DNA from: DASZUK01 sp963745595
GTDB lineage: Bacteria > Actinomycetota > Acidimicrobiia > Acidimicrobiales > RAAP-2
Length of the DNA stretch: 64,000 bases
NCBI GenBank assembly: GCA_963745595.1
Contig: CAVUYB010000018.1
Coordinates: 62,001 to 126,000, forward strand
Reading direction: 5' to 3'
Shown: piece by piece, positions 23,870 through 33,194 of the stretch
Layout: the number at the start of each line of letters is the position of its first letter
Numbering within the stretch: position 1 is the first letter of the stretch
The notes under the pieces: model-generated
Told to the model about the DNA's origin: nothing
Databases searched by the model: none
Seen by the model: the letters and a program-made list of their open reading frames with translations, nothing else
Translations under genes and position numbers: made by a program

Positions 23870-25093
23870 ATGGCGGAGGTGGAAGACGTCCTCCTGGGGG
23901 TGGCGACGGCCGGCTACCGGATCGAGGGTGGCGTCAACGGGCCGGGTGAGCCCGCGAACAACTGGGTGCGCTGGGAGCGCAGCGGTCGCTCGGCGCGGGC
24001 CGCGACCGGCGACTTCTGGGCTCGACCGGAGCCGGTCCTCGACCGGGCGGCCGCGCTCGGCTGCAACGTGTTCGGCCTGACCGTCGAGTGGGCTCGGTTG
24101 GAGCCGGAGGAGGGCGTCTTCGACGACGCCGCGCTCGAGCGGTACGCGGCGATCCTCGACCTCTGCGCCGCCCGAGGCCTGGCGCCGGTCGTCACGCTCC
24201 ACCACGCGACGCACCCGTGGTGGCTCGGCGACGAGTTCTGGTTGACGCCGGGCGCGCCGGACCGGTTCGCCGGACATGTCGCCCGGATCGCGCCCCGCCT
24301 GACCGCGGCGTGCCAGCGGTGGGTGACGGTCGACCACCCGAGCACGGTGGCCCGACGGGGCTGGCTCGTCGGCACGGCGCCGCCCGGCCGCCGGGGCGCG
24401 ATCGCCGATGCGTGGGCGGTCGTCGACAACCTCCTCACCGCCCAGGTCCTCGCCGACGCGGCGATCCGGCGGGCGCAGCCGGACGCGGTCATCGTCACGA
24501 CGACCGGCGCGTCGTCGCCGTACGAGCAGGACCGGCTGCTCGTCGACCTGCTCCGGGCCCGCTCGTTCGGCGTCGACCGGGAGGACGTCGACCGGTGGGT
24601 CGACGAGCGCCGCGCCGGCCACGACGTCGCGTCGCCGCCGGCCGGTCTCGGCGGTCTGGTCGTGCGCCGCGTCGTCGCCGCGTCGTCGCCGTTCGGGTCG
24701 TCGGCCAGCCCGCTCCGGACCCGGTTGCGCCGGCCGTCGCCGCGTCGGGTGCTCGACGTCGTCTACGACGGACCGCCGCCGGCCGAGCCCGGGCCGATCG
24801 GCGTCGACCGCGCCGATCCGTCGTCGCTCGCCGCGTGGTGCCGCGAGCAGGCGGTCGTCGACCCGAAAGCGCCGCTCTGGGTCTTCGGCCACGGCGCCGA
24901 ACCGGCGCTGGCGGCGTCGTTGGCCGCGGCGTTCGAGGCCCGGTCGGCCGGCGCACCGCTGCAGGCGTACCTGCACCGGGCGACAGCCTGGTTCACCGGT
25001 GCCGGGGCGGCCACCGTCGACCGATCGGCCGAGGCGTACGGCCGGCTGATCGGCGATCGGCGGGCCAGTCGTCCGAGGCGTCCGGCCGACTGA
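23870..25093 (+). CDS. Glycoside hydrolase family 1-like protein without catalytic glutamates
   Basis: A 407-residue protein with the GH1 beta-glucosidase fold signature: LLGVATAGYRIEG at the start, NNWVRWERSGR, the WARLEPEEGVFD block and VVTLHHATHPWW. The two catalytic glutamates are both missing. The acid/base motif TLNEP reads TVDHP (Glu to His156), and the nucleophile motif ITENG reads VFGHG (Glu to Gly340), inside otherwise recognisable surroundings (APLW before, YLHRATAW after). It should therefore not work as a normal retaining glycosidase. It might bind sugar, act in another way, or be drifting. The frame is intact with a clear ATG, and a DoxX-Rieske gene follows 74 bases downstream. 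Confidence 0.8.
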   Translation: MAEVEDVLLGVATAGYRIEGGVNGPGEPANNWVRWERSGRSARAATGDFWARPEPVLDRAAALGCNVFGLTVEWARLEPEEGVFDDAALERYAAILDLCAARGLAPVVTLHHATHPWWLGDEFWLTPGAPDRFAGHVARIAPRLTAACQRWVTVDHPSTVARRGWLVGTAPPGRRGAIADAWAVVDNLLTAQVLADAAIRRAQPDAVIVTTTGASSPYEQDRLLVDLLRARSFGVDREDVDRWVDERRAGHDVASPPAGLGGLVVRRVVAASSPFGSSASPLRTRLRRPSPRRVLDVVYDGPPPAEPGPIGVDRADPSSLAAWCREQAVVDPKAPLWVFGHGAEPALAASLAAAFEARSAGAPLQAYLHRATAWFTGAGAATVDRSAEAYGRLIGDRRASRPRRPAD

Positions 25094-25167
25094 CCGGTGA
25101 CTGCCGGGCCAGCCGGCCCGCGCCCACGTTCAGGTGTCCGTCAGCGAGACTGCGGCACACTGTGACG

Positions 25168-26323
25168 ATGCCCGAACCGCACGGGAACGGCCGGCGACGG
25201 CAGTGGCCGCCGGCCTCGCCGTCGGCGCGGCCGTCGATGCCGGTCGGCTGGGCGCTGCTGCCGCTGCGGGCGTTCCTCGGGATCACGTTCTGCTTCGCCG
25301 GGCTGCAGAAGCTGGCGAACCCGAACTTCTTCGACCCGAACAGCCCGTCGGGGATCCAGGCGCAGCTGGTCGCCGCGAACCGGACGAGCCCGCTGCACCC
25401 ACTGCTCGGCCATCTTCTCCACCTGTCGACGCCGATCGGCGTGCTGATCGCGCTGAGCGAGCTGGCGGTCGGGTTGGGCACGGTGCTCGGACTGTGGACG
25501 CGGCTCGCCGCGGCCGGTGGCCTCCTCCTCTCGCTGACGCTCTTCCTGACGGTCAGCTTCCACTCGTCGCCGTACTTCACCGGCGCGGACATCGTCTTCG
25601 TCTTCGCGTGGACGCCGTTGATCCTGGCCGGGGCGGGCGGCGTGCTCTCGCTCGACGCGGCGATCGCGGCGCGCGCCCGCCGGACCGCCGGCGATCACCT
25701 GATCGGCGGCAGGGCCGCCGGTGCCCATGCGGCCGGTGCCGACCCAGCCGACACCGGTCCGAGCGAGGCGGACGTCCACCGCCGGACGGTCGTGCTCGGC
25801 GCGATGGCGACCGGGGCGACCGCGCTGGCCGCGGTGGCGCTGGCCGGCCTGGCCGCGGGGCTCGGCCGGGCGGTCGGTGGGGCGAAGCCACCGGCGTCGG
25901 ACGGCACCGTCACGCTCTCCGGCGGTGCGTCGGCGTCGAGCTCGACGACCACGACGTCAACGCCGACGCCGGCCGGCGGGGGATCGACGACGACGACCGG
26001 TGCGACACCGGCGGGCACGGCGATCGGGTCGGCCGTCGGCCGTCCCGGTCGGCGGCTCGGCCCGCTTCACCGACCCGGCCAGCGGCGATCCGGGGCTGGT
26101 GCTGCAGCTGACGAAGGGGTCGTACGTCGCGTACGACGCGGTCTGCCCGCACGCGGGCTGCACGGTCGGCTACTCGCCGGCGGCGCAGCTGATCGTCTGC
26201 CCGTGCCACGGCTCGGAGTTCAACCCGGCGACCGGCGCGGTCGAGGTCGGCCCGGCGACCCGCGGCCTCGAGACGATCAAGGTCGCCGAAGGCGACGACG
26301 GCCAGCTGTACGTCGACGGCTGA
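25168..26323 (+). CDS. DoxX-like membrane domain fused to a Rieske [2Fe-2S] domain (apparent frameshift)
   Basis: From ATG 25168 the first part is a DoxX/DoxD-type four-helix membrane domain: LLPLRAFLGITFCFAGLQKL, then NFFDPNSPSGIQAQL, and helices at about residues 90-150. After a Gly/Ala linker comes RRTVVLGAMATGATALAAVALAG, which looks like an internal twin-arginine signal and a fifth helix. A Ser/Thr/Gly-rich spacer leads to a Rieske domain with CPHAGC and CPCHGSEFN. The Rieske part is in another frame; one extra base around 26036-26050 explains this, as SAVG then runs into VPVGGSARFTDPASG. This looks like a membrane protein with a cluster outside the cell, perhaps handling quinol or thiol electrons. 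No partner gene is evident. Confidence 0.75.
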
Positions 26324-26341
26324 TCTTGGAGGGGGGGCCGG

Positions 26342-27325
26342 TCAGCCGGCCCGCAGGGCGCGGTGCCGGCGGCGGAGGCGCCGCCAGCGGTCGTCGACGC
26401 GGTCGACGAACTGCCGGCCGCTCGCCAGGTAGGTGAGGACGTCGGCCTGGCCCTGCGGCCGGGCGAGCATCCACGAGTGGCCGCCGGGCACCCACTGGAC
26501 GGGCTCGCCCGCGCACTCGCCGAACTCGGCCGCGGTGGCCGCACCGATGACGCGGTCGAAGCAGCCCCATTCGCCGAGCAGCGGCAGGCCGGACTCGGCG
26601 AGCTCGCGCACCTCGGACCGGAGATCGACGGTCATCAGCATGCTGCCGACCGGCAGGGCGCGACCCATCGTCCGGATGTTCCGACCGACGTCGGGCAGGA
26701 CGGACCGGACGGTCGAGTACAGCCGGCCGACGAAAAGGTCCGGGGTGTCGAGCACCATCGCCGCGAGCATGTCGGCGAACGGTGCGACGTCGGGCGCGAC
26801 GATGGCGACGGCCGCGGGAACGGGCCCGTGCCGTTCCCGCCACGCCGGCGTCGCGACACCGTCGCGGTAGACGACGCCGAGCGTCTCGTCGGGCCGATCG
26901 TGGGCGAACTGGATCGCCACCGCGCCGCCCATCGAGTGCCCGAGGACGACGGCCGGGCCGGCGTCGAGGTGTTGCAACACCAGGGCGACGTGGTCGGCGA
27001 GCGTCCGTAGCGAGACCTGCGACCAGGCGAGCGGGTCGCTGCCGCCGAAGCCGGGCAGGCTCGGGTTGACGACCCGCCAGCCGAGCCGCTCGGCCAGGTG
27101 TGCGCTCTCCCGCCAGTACATGCCGCCGCTCGCCAGGTAGCCGTGGAGGTTGACGGCCCAGATCGGCGGCGTCCCGGGACCGTCGGGACCGTGGGCGTCG
27201 TCGTTGTCGGACACCGCGAACCGGAGCTGGCGACCGTCGACGCGCAGCGTGGCGGGGACCATGTGGATCCCCGGTGTCCCGTTGATGCTCCGGAGGATCC
27301 GGCGGGCGGGACCGGTGACGGGCAT
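26342..27325 (-). CDS. Alpha/beta hydrolase
   Basis: A 327-residue alpha/beta-hydrolase fold protein starting at ATG 27325 (MPVTGPARRILRS). The oxyanion region NLHGYLASGGMYW, the nucleophile elbow GHSMGGAVA and the late histidine in VPGGHSWML are visible; FGGSDPLAW is typical of esterase and epoxide-hydrolase-like members. The exact substrate is unknown. It is divergent from the GH31 gene by 69 bases and converges on the DoxX-Rieske gene with 18 bases between stops. Confidence 0.88.
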   Translation of the reverse strand: MPVTGPARRILRSINGTPGIHMVPATLRVDGRQLRFAVSDNDDAHGPDGPGTPPIWAVNLHGYLASGGMYWRESAHLAERLGWRVVNPSLPGFGGSDPLAWSQVSLRTLADHVALVLQHLDAGPAVVLGHSMGGAVAIQFAHDRPDETLGVVYRDGVATPAWRERHGPVPAAVAIVAPDVAPFADMLAAMVLDTPDLFVGRLYSTVRSVLPDVGRNIRTMGRALPVGSMLMTVDLRSEVRELAESGLPLLGEWGCFDRVIGAATAAEFGECAGEPVQWVPGGHSWMLARPQGQADVLTYLASGRQFVDRVDDRWRRLRRRHRALRAG

Positions 27326-27394
27326 GACGGTCCTCGACGCTACCGCAGGCCCGTCCGGAAACGGCGGTGCGGGCCGGCGTAGCCTGCCGGTGGC

Positions 27395-30046
27395 ATGCCG
27401 GGCCCGAGCGATCCCATCCGACGATTCGCTCGCAAGTCGATGCTGGTCGTCCGGATGGTCGACGACATCGGACCGTCGATGCTGGGCGCGATGGCCGCGT
27501 CGAGCGTCCGGTCGGCCGCCCGGCAGCGCCGGGCGCGCCGGGCCGACCGCGAGCCGGCGACCAGCCGCGATCCCGGCCGCCTGGTCTCGGTCGACGTGGT
27601 CGCCGACGGCGGCGCGACCGTCGGCGCACGCTGCCGCTTCGCCGAGGCCGAGCTCGAGCTCCGTTGCCTGACCGACGACGTCGTCCGGCTCACGTGGGGC
27701 CCCGGCGAGCCGCCGATCCCGTGGGCGCTGGCCGAAAATCCGGCGGTCGGTGGCGCCCGGCCGGTGGTGTCGGTGGCCGTCGACGGCGTGACGGCGTGCG
27801 TCGTGACGACGCCGGCCGTCCGGGTCGTCGTCGGTGGCGACGGGTCCGTACGGTTCTTCGCGCCCGGCGGCGCGCTGCTCCGGCACGAGCTGCCGCCGCT
27901 GCGTCGCGCCGCGACGAGGACGGCCCGGTTCACCCTCCGTCCGTCGGAGCGACTGTCCGGGCTCGGCGAGCAGGCGGCCGCGGTCGACCTGCGCGGCACG
28001 ACGCACCGGCTGTGGAACCGCGACCCCGGCGGCGCGTGGGGACCGGGGGAGGACCCGCTGTACTGCGCGATCCCGGTCCTCGTCGGCCTGCACCCGGACG
28101 GCGACGTCCTCGCGTTCTACGAGAACTCGTACGACGCGGTCGCCCGGATCGATGCCGACGTGGCCGGCGTCACCCGGTCGTCGCTGGTCGAGCTCACGTT
28201 CACCGGCGGCACGCTGCGGCACTACGTCGCGGTCGGTCCGCTGCCGCGGCTCGTCACCCGCTACGGCGAGCTGACCGGCCGGCCACCGCTCCCGCCGCGC
28301 TGGGCGCTCGGCTACCACCAGTGCAAGTGGGGGTACCGCGACGAGCAGGACATCCGGGACGTCGCGGCCGGGTTCCGGACGGACCGGCTCCCGCTCAGCG
28401 CGGTCCACCTCGACATCGACTACATGGACGGCTACCGCGTCTTCTCGGTCAGCCCCGAACGGTTTCCCGACCTCGCCGGGCTCGTCGGCGAGCTGGCCGG
28501 CCGCGGTACGCGGGTCGTGACGATCGTCGATCCGGCCGTCAAGGTCGACGCGGCCGACGACGTCTTCGCCAGTGGCGTCCGCGAGGGCCGGTTCCTCGTC
28601 GACACGGTCGGCGAGCCGGTGACCGGCGTCGTCTGGCCGGGCCGGGCGGCCTTCCCGGACTTCACCGACCCGTCGACGCGGCAGTGGTGGGGCGGCTGGT
28701 ACCGGCGGCTCGTCGACGCCGGCGTCGACGGCGTCTGGCACGACATGAACGAGCCGACGTCGCTGGCACTGTGGGGCGACCGCACGCTGCCGCGTGATGT
28801 GCGCCACGCGGCCGAGGGGCGTGGCGGCGACCATCGGGAGTGCCACAACGTCTACGGGCTGCTGATGGACCGGGCCGGCTGGGACGCGCTGGCCGCCCTC
28901 CGGCCGGACCGCCGGCCGTTCGTCCTCTCCCGGGCCGGCTGGGCCGGGTTGCAGCGGTGGGCGTGGACGTGGACCGGCGACGTCCAGTCGACGTGGGACG
29001 GCCTCCGTCAGCAGGTCGCGACGGCGATCGGCCTCGGGCTCTCCGGCATCACGTACGTCGGCTCGGACACCGGCGGCTTCAGCGGCGCGCCGAGCCCGGA
29101 GCTGTACCTGCGGTGGCTCGAGCTCTCCGTGCTCATGCCGTTCTGCCGAACGCACAGCACGGCCAGGTCGCCGAACCGCGAGCCGTGGCGGTTCGACGAG
29201 CCGTACCGCACCGCGATCGGCCGGCTGATCCGCTTCCGGTACCGCGTGCTGCCGTACCTGTACACGCTGGCCGACGGGGCCAGCCGGCATGGCCAGCCGA
29301 TGGTCCGCCCGCTCTGCTGGCCGTCGAATCCGGACGCCGGGTCGTCAGCCGATCGCGGGCTCTGGTCGGTCGACGACGCGTACCGGCTCGGCGACGCGCT
29401 GCTCGTCGCGCCGGTCGTCACCGACCGCGCCCGTTCTCGTTCGGTTCCACTGCCGGCCGGCCGGTGGTACCGCTGGCGGGCGTTGCCGGCGATGGCTGAC
29501 GGCTGGCCGGCCGCTGACGTTTCGACCGTCGTCGACGGCGGGCGGACGGTCGACGTCGACGCGCCGGCCGGACAGCCCGCGGTGTTCGTCCGTGGCGGCT
29601 CGATCGTGCCGCTCGACGACGGCTGGCTCCCCGACGGCCGGCTTCCGGACGACGGCGCGCTGGCGACGGGCCACGAGCCGCGCCGATTGGCCGTGCACTG
29701 CTTCCCCGATGCCGACGGCATCGCCGCGGGTGCGGTCTACGACGACGCGGGCGACGGCTTCGGCCCGTACCGGCGCGACCAGTTCCGGTTGGCGACCGTC
29801 GACGGCGACCGGGGCGACGCGCCGGCCGAAACCGTGCTGACGTGGGAGCGCGACGGCACGTATCCGGCGCCGGACCGTCTCCGGGTCGTCATCTACGGGA
29901 TCGCCGCGGCCCGGGCGTTCGTCGACGGCCGGGAGATCGCCGTGCGAGTCGAGCGGCCGGATGGCGGGCTGCCGGTGACGACGGTCGACGATGTGCCGCC
30001 GTTCGCCGTGCTTCAGGTGACGTCGCGGCGGAACGTCGTGAAGTAG
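27395..30046 (+). CDS. Glycoside hydrolase family 31 (alpha-glucosidase-type)
   Basis: GH31 enzymes cleave alpha-glucosides or alpha-xylosides with retention. The 883-residue protein has an N-terminal beta domain, then the (beta/alpha)8 barrel with PPRWALGYHQCKWGY, DIDYMDGYRVF, the nucleophile Asp in WHDMNEP, and the acid/base Asp in YVGSDTGGF, followed by the RTHS block and a C-terminal beta domain. The first 50 residues are basic and poorly conserved, so the true start could be further in. No signal peptide is seen, pointing to a cytoplasmic enzyme. The last 34 bases overlap the convergent ABC permease gene. Confidence 0.93.
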   Translation: MPGPSDPIRRFARKSMLVVRMVDDIGPSMLGAMAASSVRSAARQRRARRADREPATSRDPGRLVSVDVVADGGATVGARCRFAEAELELRCLTDDVVRLTWGPGEPPIPWALAENPAVGGARPVVSVAVDGVTACVVTTPAVRVVVGGDGSVRFFAPGGALLRHELPPLRRAATRTARFTLRPSERLSGLGEQAAAVDLRGTTHRLWNRDPGGAWGPGEDPLYCAIPVLVGLHPDGDVLAFYENSYDAVARIDADVAGVTRSSLVELTFTGGTLRHYVAVGPLPRLVTRYGELTGRPPLPPRWALGYHQCKWGYRDEQDIRDVAAGFRTDRLPLSAVHLDIDYMDGYRVFSVSPERFPDLAGLVGELAGRGTRVVTIVDPAVKVDAADDVFASGVREGRFLVDTVGEPVTGVVWPGRAAFPDFTDPSTRQWWGGWYRRLVDAGVDGVWHDMNEPTSLALWGDRTLPRDVRHAAEGRGGDHRECHNVYGLLMDRAGWDALAALRPDRRPFVLSRAGWAGLQRWAWTWTGDVQSTWDGLRQQVATAIGLGLSGITYVGSDTGGFSGAPSPELYLRWLELSVLMPFCRTHSTARSPNREPWRFDEPYRTAIGRLIRFRYRVLPYLYTLADGASRHGQPMVRPLCWPSNPDAGSSADRGLWSVDDAYRLGDALLVAPVVTDRARSRSVPLPAGRWYRWRALPAMADGWPAADVSTVVDGGRTVDVDAPAGQPAVFVRGGSIVPLDDGWLPDGRLPDDGALATGHEPRRLAVHCFPDADGIAAGAVYDDAGDGFGPYRRDQFRLATVDGDRGDAPAETVLTWERDGTYPAPDRLRVVIYGIAAARAFVDGREIAVRVERPDGGLPVTTVDDVPPFAVLQVTSRRNVVK

Positions 30047-30813
30047 CCGATCACCGCGGTGCCGACGCCCCAGCCGAGGAGGGCGAGGCCGCCGAGCCAC
30101 CAGCTGAGGAGCGGACCCGCACCGGCGTTGTCGCCGCCGCCACCGCCCGACCTCGTCAGCCCGCCGGCGAGCGCGGCCGCGGAGCGGCTCGGCAGCCAGT
30201 TGAGGTCGACGTGGGCGAGGCTGTGGACCAGAGCCACGATGATCGGCTCGAGGATGACGACGGCGACGATCGTGAGGATGACGGCGGCGACCTGGTTGCG
30301 CAGCAGCGTGCCGATGCCGAGGCCGAAGATGGCGAAGAGCACGTACGCCCCCAACAGTCCGGGGACGACCGGCCCGACCTGGTGGAGGAGCGCGGTGACC
30401 GATCCGCCTTGGGTGACGAGCAGCGGGATGCCCATCGCCGCGACGAGGGCGAGCCCGGCGATCGCCAGGAGGAGCCCCCAGACGGCCGATGCCACCCCCT
30501 TGGCGAAAATGACCACTTCGCGGCGGGGCGTGACGAGGAGCGTCGTCGTCAGCACCTTCTGGCGGTACTCCGTCGTGATGCACAGGACACCGGCGATGGG
30601 CGCCATAACCGTCCCGGCGCCGTAGCCCGCGCCGACGAGCTCCCGGAGCTGCGGCGTCGTGAACGGCGCGATGAACATCCCCTTGCCGCCGACTGTGATG
30701 ACGAACGCGGTGATGATGCCGAGTGCGGTCAGCACGAGCGTGACGATCAACACGACCCACGGGCCCGGCGTCGTCCGCAGCTTGAACAGCTCGGCCCGGA
30801 TGACGCGCGTCAT
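30013..30813 (-). CDS. ABC transporter permease (ABC-2 type)
   Basis: A 266-residue membrane protein with six hydrophobic segments and the opening MTRVIRAELFKLRTT, typical of ABC-2 permeases paired with a CcmA-type ATPase. ITTEYRQKVLTTTLLVTPRR is the usual cytoplasmic loop that contacts the ATPase. The ATG at 30813 overlaps the stop of the ATPase gene (ATGA), which decides the start. Probably a half-transporter for export of a drug, lipid or antibiotic; the substrate is not known. Confidence 0.88.
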   Translation of the reverse strand: MTRVIRAELFKLRTTPGPWVVLIVTLVLTALGIITAFVITVGGKGMFIAPFTTPQLRELVGAGYGAGTVMAPIAGVLCITTEYRQKVLTTTLLVTPRREVVIFAKGVASAVWGLLLAIAGLALVAAMGIPLLVTQGGSVTALLHQVGPVVPGLLGAYVLFAIFGLGIGTLLRNQVAAVILTIVAVVILEPIIVALVHSLAHVDLNWLPSRSAAALAGGLTRSGGGGGDNAGAGPLLSWWLGGLALLGWGVGTAVIGYFTTFRRDVT

Positions 30814-31892
30814 GCCGGCCCCCCGGCAGGTGGCTGCGTCCCGGGGGGTGGGGGCCAGGCGGCGCCGGAGGACGGTGGGGGAGGCCACGCCGGTTCGGCT
30901 TGCCCGGCCCCGGCCCCCGCCCCGGTGGCCGGAGGGTCGGGCGGCCAGCTGTCAGCCGGCGACGCCGCGACCGCCGGCGTGCCGCCGAGCGATGTCGTCA
31001 GTTCGAGGAAGATCGACTCGAGGTTCTGGCTTTCCTGCGCGAGCTCGTAGACGACGACCTGGTTCGTCGCGAGCACCGGGCCGAGCTGCTCGGGGCCGAC
31101 CGCGTCGACGATCACGACGTCCTGGGCGACCTGTCGCGGGTTGAAGCCGGCGGCGCGGACGACCGCGACGAGCCGGTCGGTCTCGGGGCTGCGGACCCGC
31201 ATCGACGACTGCGCCTGGCCGATGAGCGACGACAGCGGCCCCTGGGCCCGGAGCTGGCCCTGCGAGACGATGACGACGTCGTCGACCGTCTGGGACATCT
31301 CCGCGAGCAGGTGCGACGAGACGAGCACCGTGCGCCCTTCGCCGGCTAGGTGACGCAGGAACTCGCGCAGCCACGCGATGCCCTGGGGGTCGAGGCCGTT
31401 CGACGGCTCGTCGAGGATGAGGACGGCCGGATCGCCGAGGAGCGCGGTCGCCAGCTCGAGTCGTTGGCGCATACCGAGCGAGTAGCCGCCGACCTTGCGT
31501 TTCGCGTCGGCGGTCAGGCCGACCATGTCGAGGACGACGTCGATGCGTGAGCTCTCGATGCCCGCGGCGATCGCGACCATCTTCAGGTGGTTCCGCGCCC
31601 GCCGGGACGGGTGGAAGCTCGTCGCCTCGAGGACCGCGCCGACCGCCCGCGTCGGGTCGGCGATCTCCCGGTAGTTGCGGCCGCCGATCGTCGCGGTCCC
31701 GCTCGTCGGCGCGACGAGGCCGAGCAGCATCCGCAGCGTCGTCGTCTTGCCCGCGCCGTTCGGCCCGAGGAAGCCGGTGATCCGGCCCGGCTCGACCGTG
31801 AAGTCGAGGCCGCGGACCGCGGTGACCGGCCCGAACGTCTTCGTCAGGCCGTGGACTTCGATCGTCCCCTCGGGGGACCCGGCGATGACCAT
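30810..31892 (-). CDS. ABC transporter ATP-binding protein
   Basis: A 360-residue ATPase of the multidrug/antibiotic export type. Walker A is GPNGAGKTTT, the signature is YSLGMRQRLELA (modified LSGGQ), Walker B is VLILDEPSNGLDP, and the switch His is in VSSHLLAEM. A Pro/Gly-rich tail of about 50 residues ends the protein, an actinobacterial feature. Start ATG 31892. The permease gene overlaps its end by four bases, forming a two-gene operon, divergent from the alcohol dehydrogenase. Confidence 0.93.
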   Translation of the reverse strand: MVIAGSPEGTIEVHGLTKTFGPVTAVRGLDFTVEPGRITGFLGPNGAGKTTTLRMLLGLVAPTSGTATIGGRNYREIADPTRAVGAVLEATSFHPSRRARNHLKMVAIAAGIESSRIDVVLDMVGLTADAKRKVGGYSLGMRQRLELATALLGDPAVLILDEPSNGLDPQGIAWLREFLRHLAGEGRTVLVSSHLLAEMSQTVDDVVIVSQGQLRAQGPLSSLIGQAQSSMRVRSPETDRLVAVVRAAGFNPRQVAQDVVIVDAVGPEQLGPVLATNQVVVYELAQESQNLESIFLELTTSLGGTPAVAASPADSWPPDPPATGAGAGAGQAEPAWPPPPSSGAAWPPPPGTQPPAGGPA

Positions 31893-32048
31893 GGGCCGAG
31901 ACCCTATCCGGCCGCTGAGCGGGCCGGGGAGCAACCGGCATGGCCGGGCCGATGCCGGGGAAGGGGCCGGAACCGGCCGGGCCGCGGCTCCGGTAGTCTC
32001 GCTGCGGCGGCGGGCGGTACACGGAAAGTAAGGCCAGGGGAGGCGTCG

Positions 32049-33194
32049 ATGAAGGTTCGCGCAGCAGTCTGCAAGGGGCTCCACGAGCCGTGGACGACCG
32101 AGGAGATCGACGTCGAGCCGCCGGGCCGTCACGAGGTCCAGGTCCAGGTGGCGTACGCCGGGATGTGCCACTCCGACGAGCACCTCCGGTCCGGCGACAT
32201 GAGCGTCGCGCCGGAGATCCTCGAGGTGTTCGGCGTCAAGTCGCTGTTCCCGATGGTCGGTGGCCACGAGGGCGCGGGCGTCGTCACCGCGGTCGGCGCG
32301 GAGGTCACATCGCTGGCCGAGGGTGACCACGTCGCGGTGACGTTCATCCCGTCGTGCGGCCGCTGCTTCTGGTGCGCGACCGGCCGTCAGCACCTCTGCG
32401 ACCTCGGCATGTCGACGCTCGCCGGGCCGATGATCAGCGACGGCCAGTGGCGGTACCACCTCGACGGCGAGCCGCTCAACCGGATGACGCAGCTCGGCGC
32501 GTTCTCCGAGACGATGGTCGTCAACGAGGCGTCGCTCGTGAAGCTCGACCCGTCGGTCTCGCTACGGGCGGCCGCCCTGATCAGCTGCGGCCTGTCGACC
32601 GGCTTCGGCTCGGTCGTCGACCGGGCGAAGGTGAAGCCGGGCGAGGTCGTCGTCGTCGTCGGTTGCGGCGGTGTCGGCTCCGGCGCCATCCAGGGGGCCC
32701 GCATCGGCGGCGCCCGGGCGATCGTCGCGATCGACCCGCTGCCGTTCAAGACGGACCGGGCGAAGGTGATCGGCGCGACGCACACCGCGGCGTCGATGGA
32801 GGAAGCGACCTTCCCGCTGGCCGAGCTGACGGAGGGCCGGATGGCCGACGTCGTCGTCCTCACGCCCGGCGTGCTGACCGGCGACCTGATCGCCCCGGCG
32901 ATGCAGCTCGGCTCGAAGGACGCCCGCGTCGTCGCCACCGCGATCGCGCCGTTCGACCAGATGGACGTGAAGCTGAACCTGTTCAACCTCGCGATGTTCA
33001 ACCAGGCGCTGCTCGGGACGGTGTTCGGCTCGGCCAGCCCGCGTGTCCAGATCCCGAACCTGCTGCGGCTCCACCGTGACGGGCTGCTCGACGTCGACGG
33101 GCTCGTCAGCCACGAGTACACGCTCGACGAGGTGCAGCTGGGCTACGACGACCTCGCGGCCGGGAAGAACATCCGCGGCGTCGTTAAGTTTTGA
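32049..33194 (+). CDS. NDMA-dependent (mycofactocin-type) zinc alcohol dehydrogenase
   Basis: A 381-residue medium-chain zinc alcohol dehydrogenase. Catalytic zinc ligands are in AGMCHSDEHL and GGHEGAG, the structural zinc cysteines in SCGRCFWCATGRQHLCD, and the nucleotide fold in VVGCGGVGSGAIQGA. The details (MSVAPEILE, WRYHLDGEPLNRMTQLGAFSE) are those of the NDMA-dependent family, in which NADH stays bound and electrons go to mycofactocin. A GGGGAGG site lies 5 bases before the ATG. No mycofactocin maturation genes are in the window. The end overlaps the convergent TetR gene by 11 bases. Confidence 0.88.
   Translation: MKVRAAVCKGLHEPWTTEEIDVEPPGRHEVQVQVAYAGMCHSDEHLRSGDMSVAPEILEVFGVKSLFPMVGGHEGAGVVTAVGAEVTSLAEGDHVAVTFIPSCGRCFWCATGRQHLCDLGMSTLAGPMISDGQWRYHLDGEPLNRMTQLGAFSETMVVNEASLVKLDPSVSLRAAALISCGLSTGFGSVVDRAKVKPGEVVVVVGCGGVGSGAIQGARIGGARAIVAIDPLPFKTDRAKVIGATHTAASMEEATFPLAELTEGRMADVVVLTPGVLTGDLIAPAMQLGSKDARVVATAIAPFDQMDVKLNLFNLAMFNQALLGTVFGSASPRVQIPNLLRLHRDGLLDVDGLVSHEYTLDEVQLGYDDLAAGKNIRGVVKF

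Noticed and set aside
26342..29290. Long minus-strand frame upstream of the alpha/beta hydrolase
   Set aside because: Only the last 327 codons, from ATG 27325, are real; the rest is antisense to the GH31 gene.
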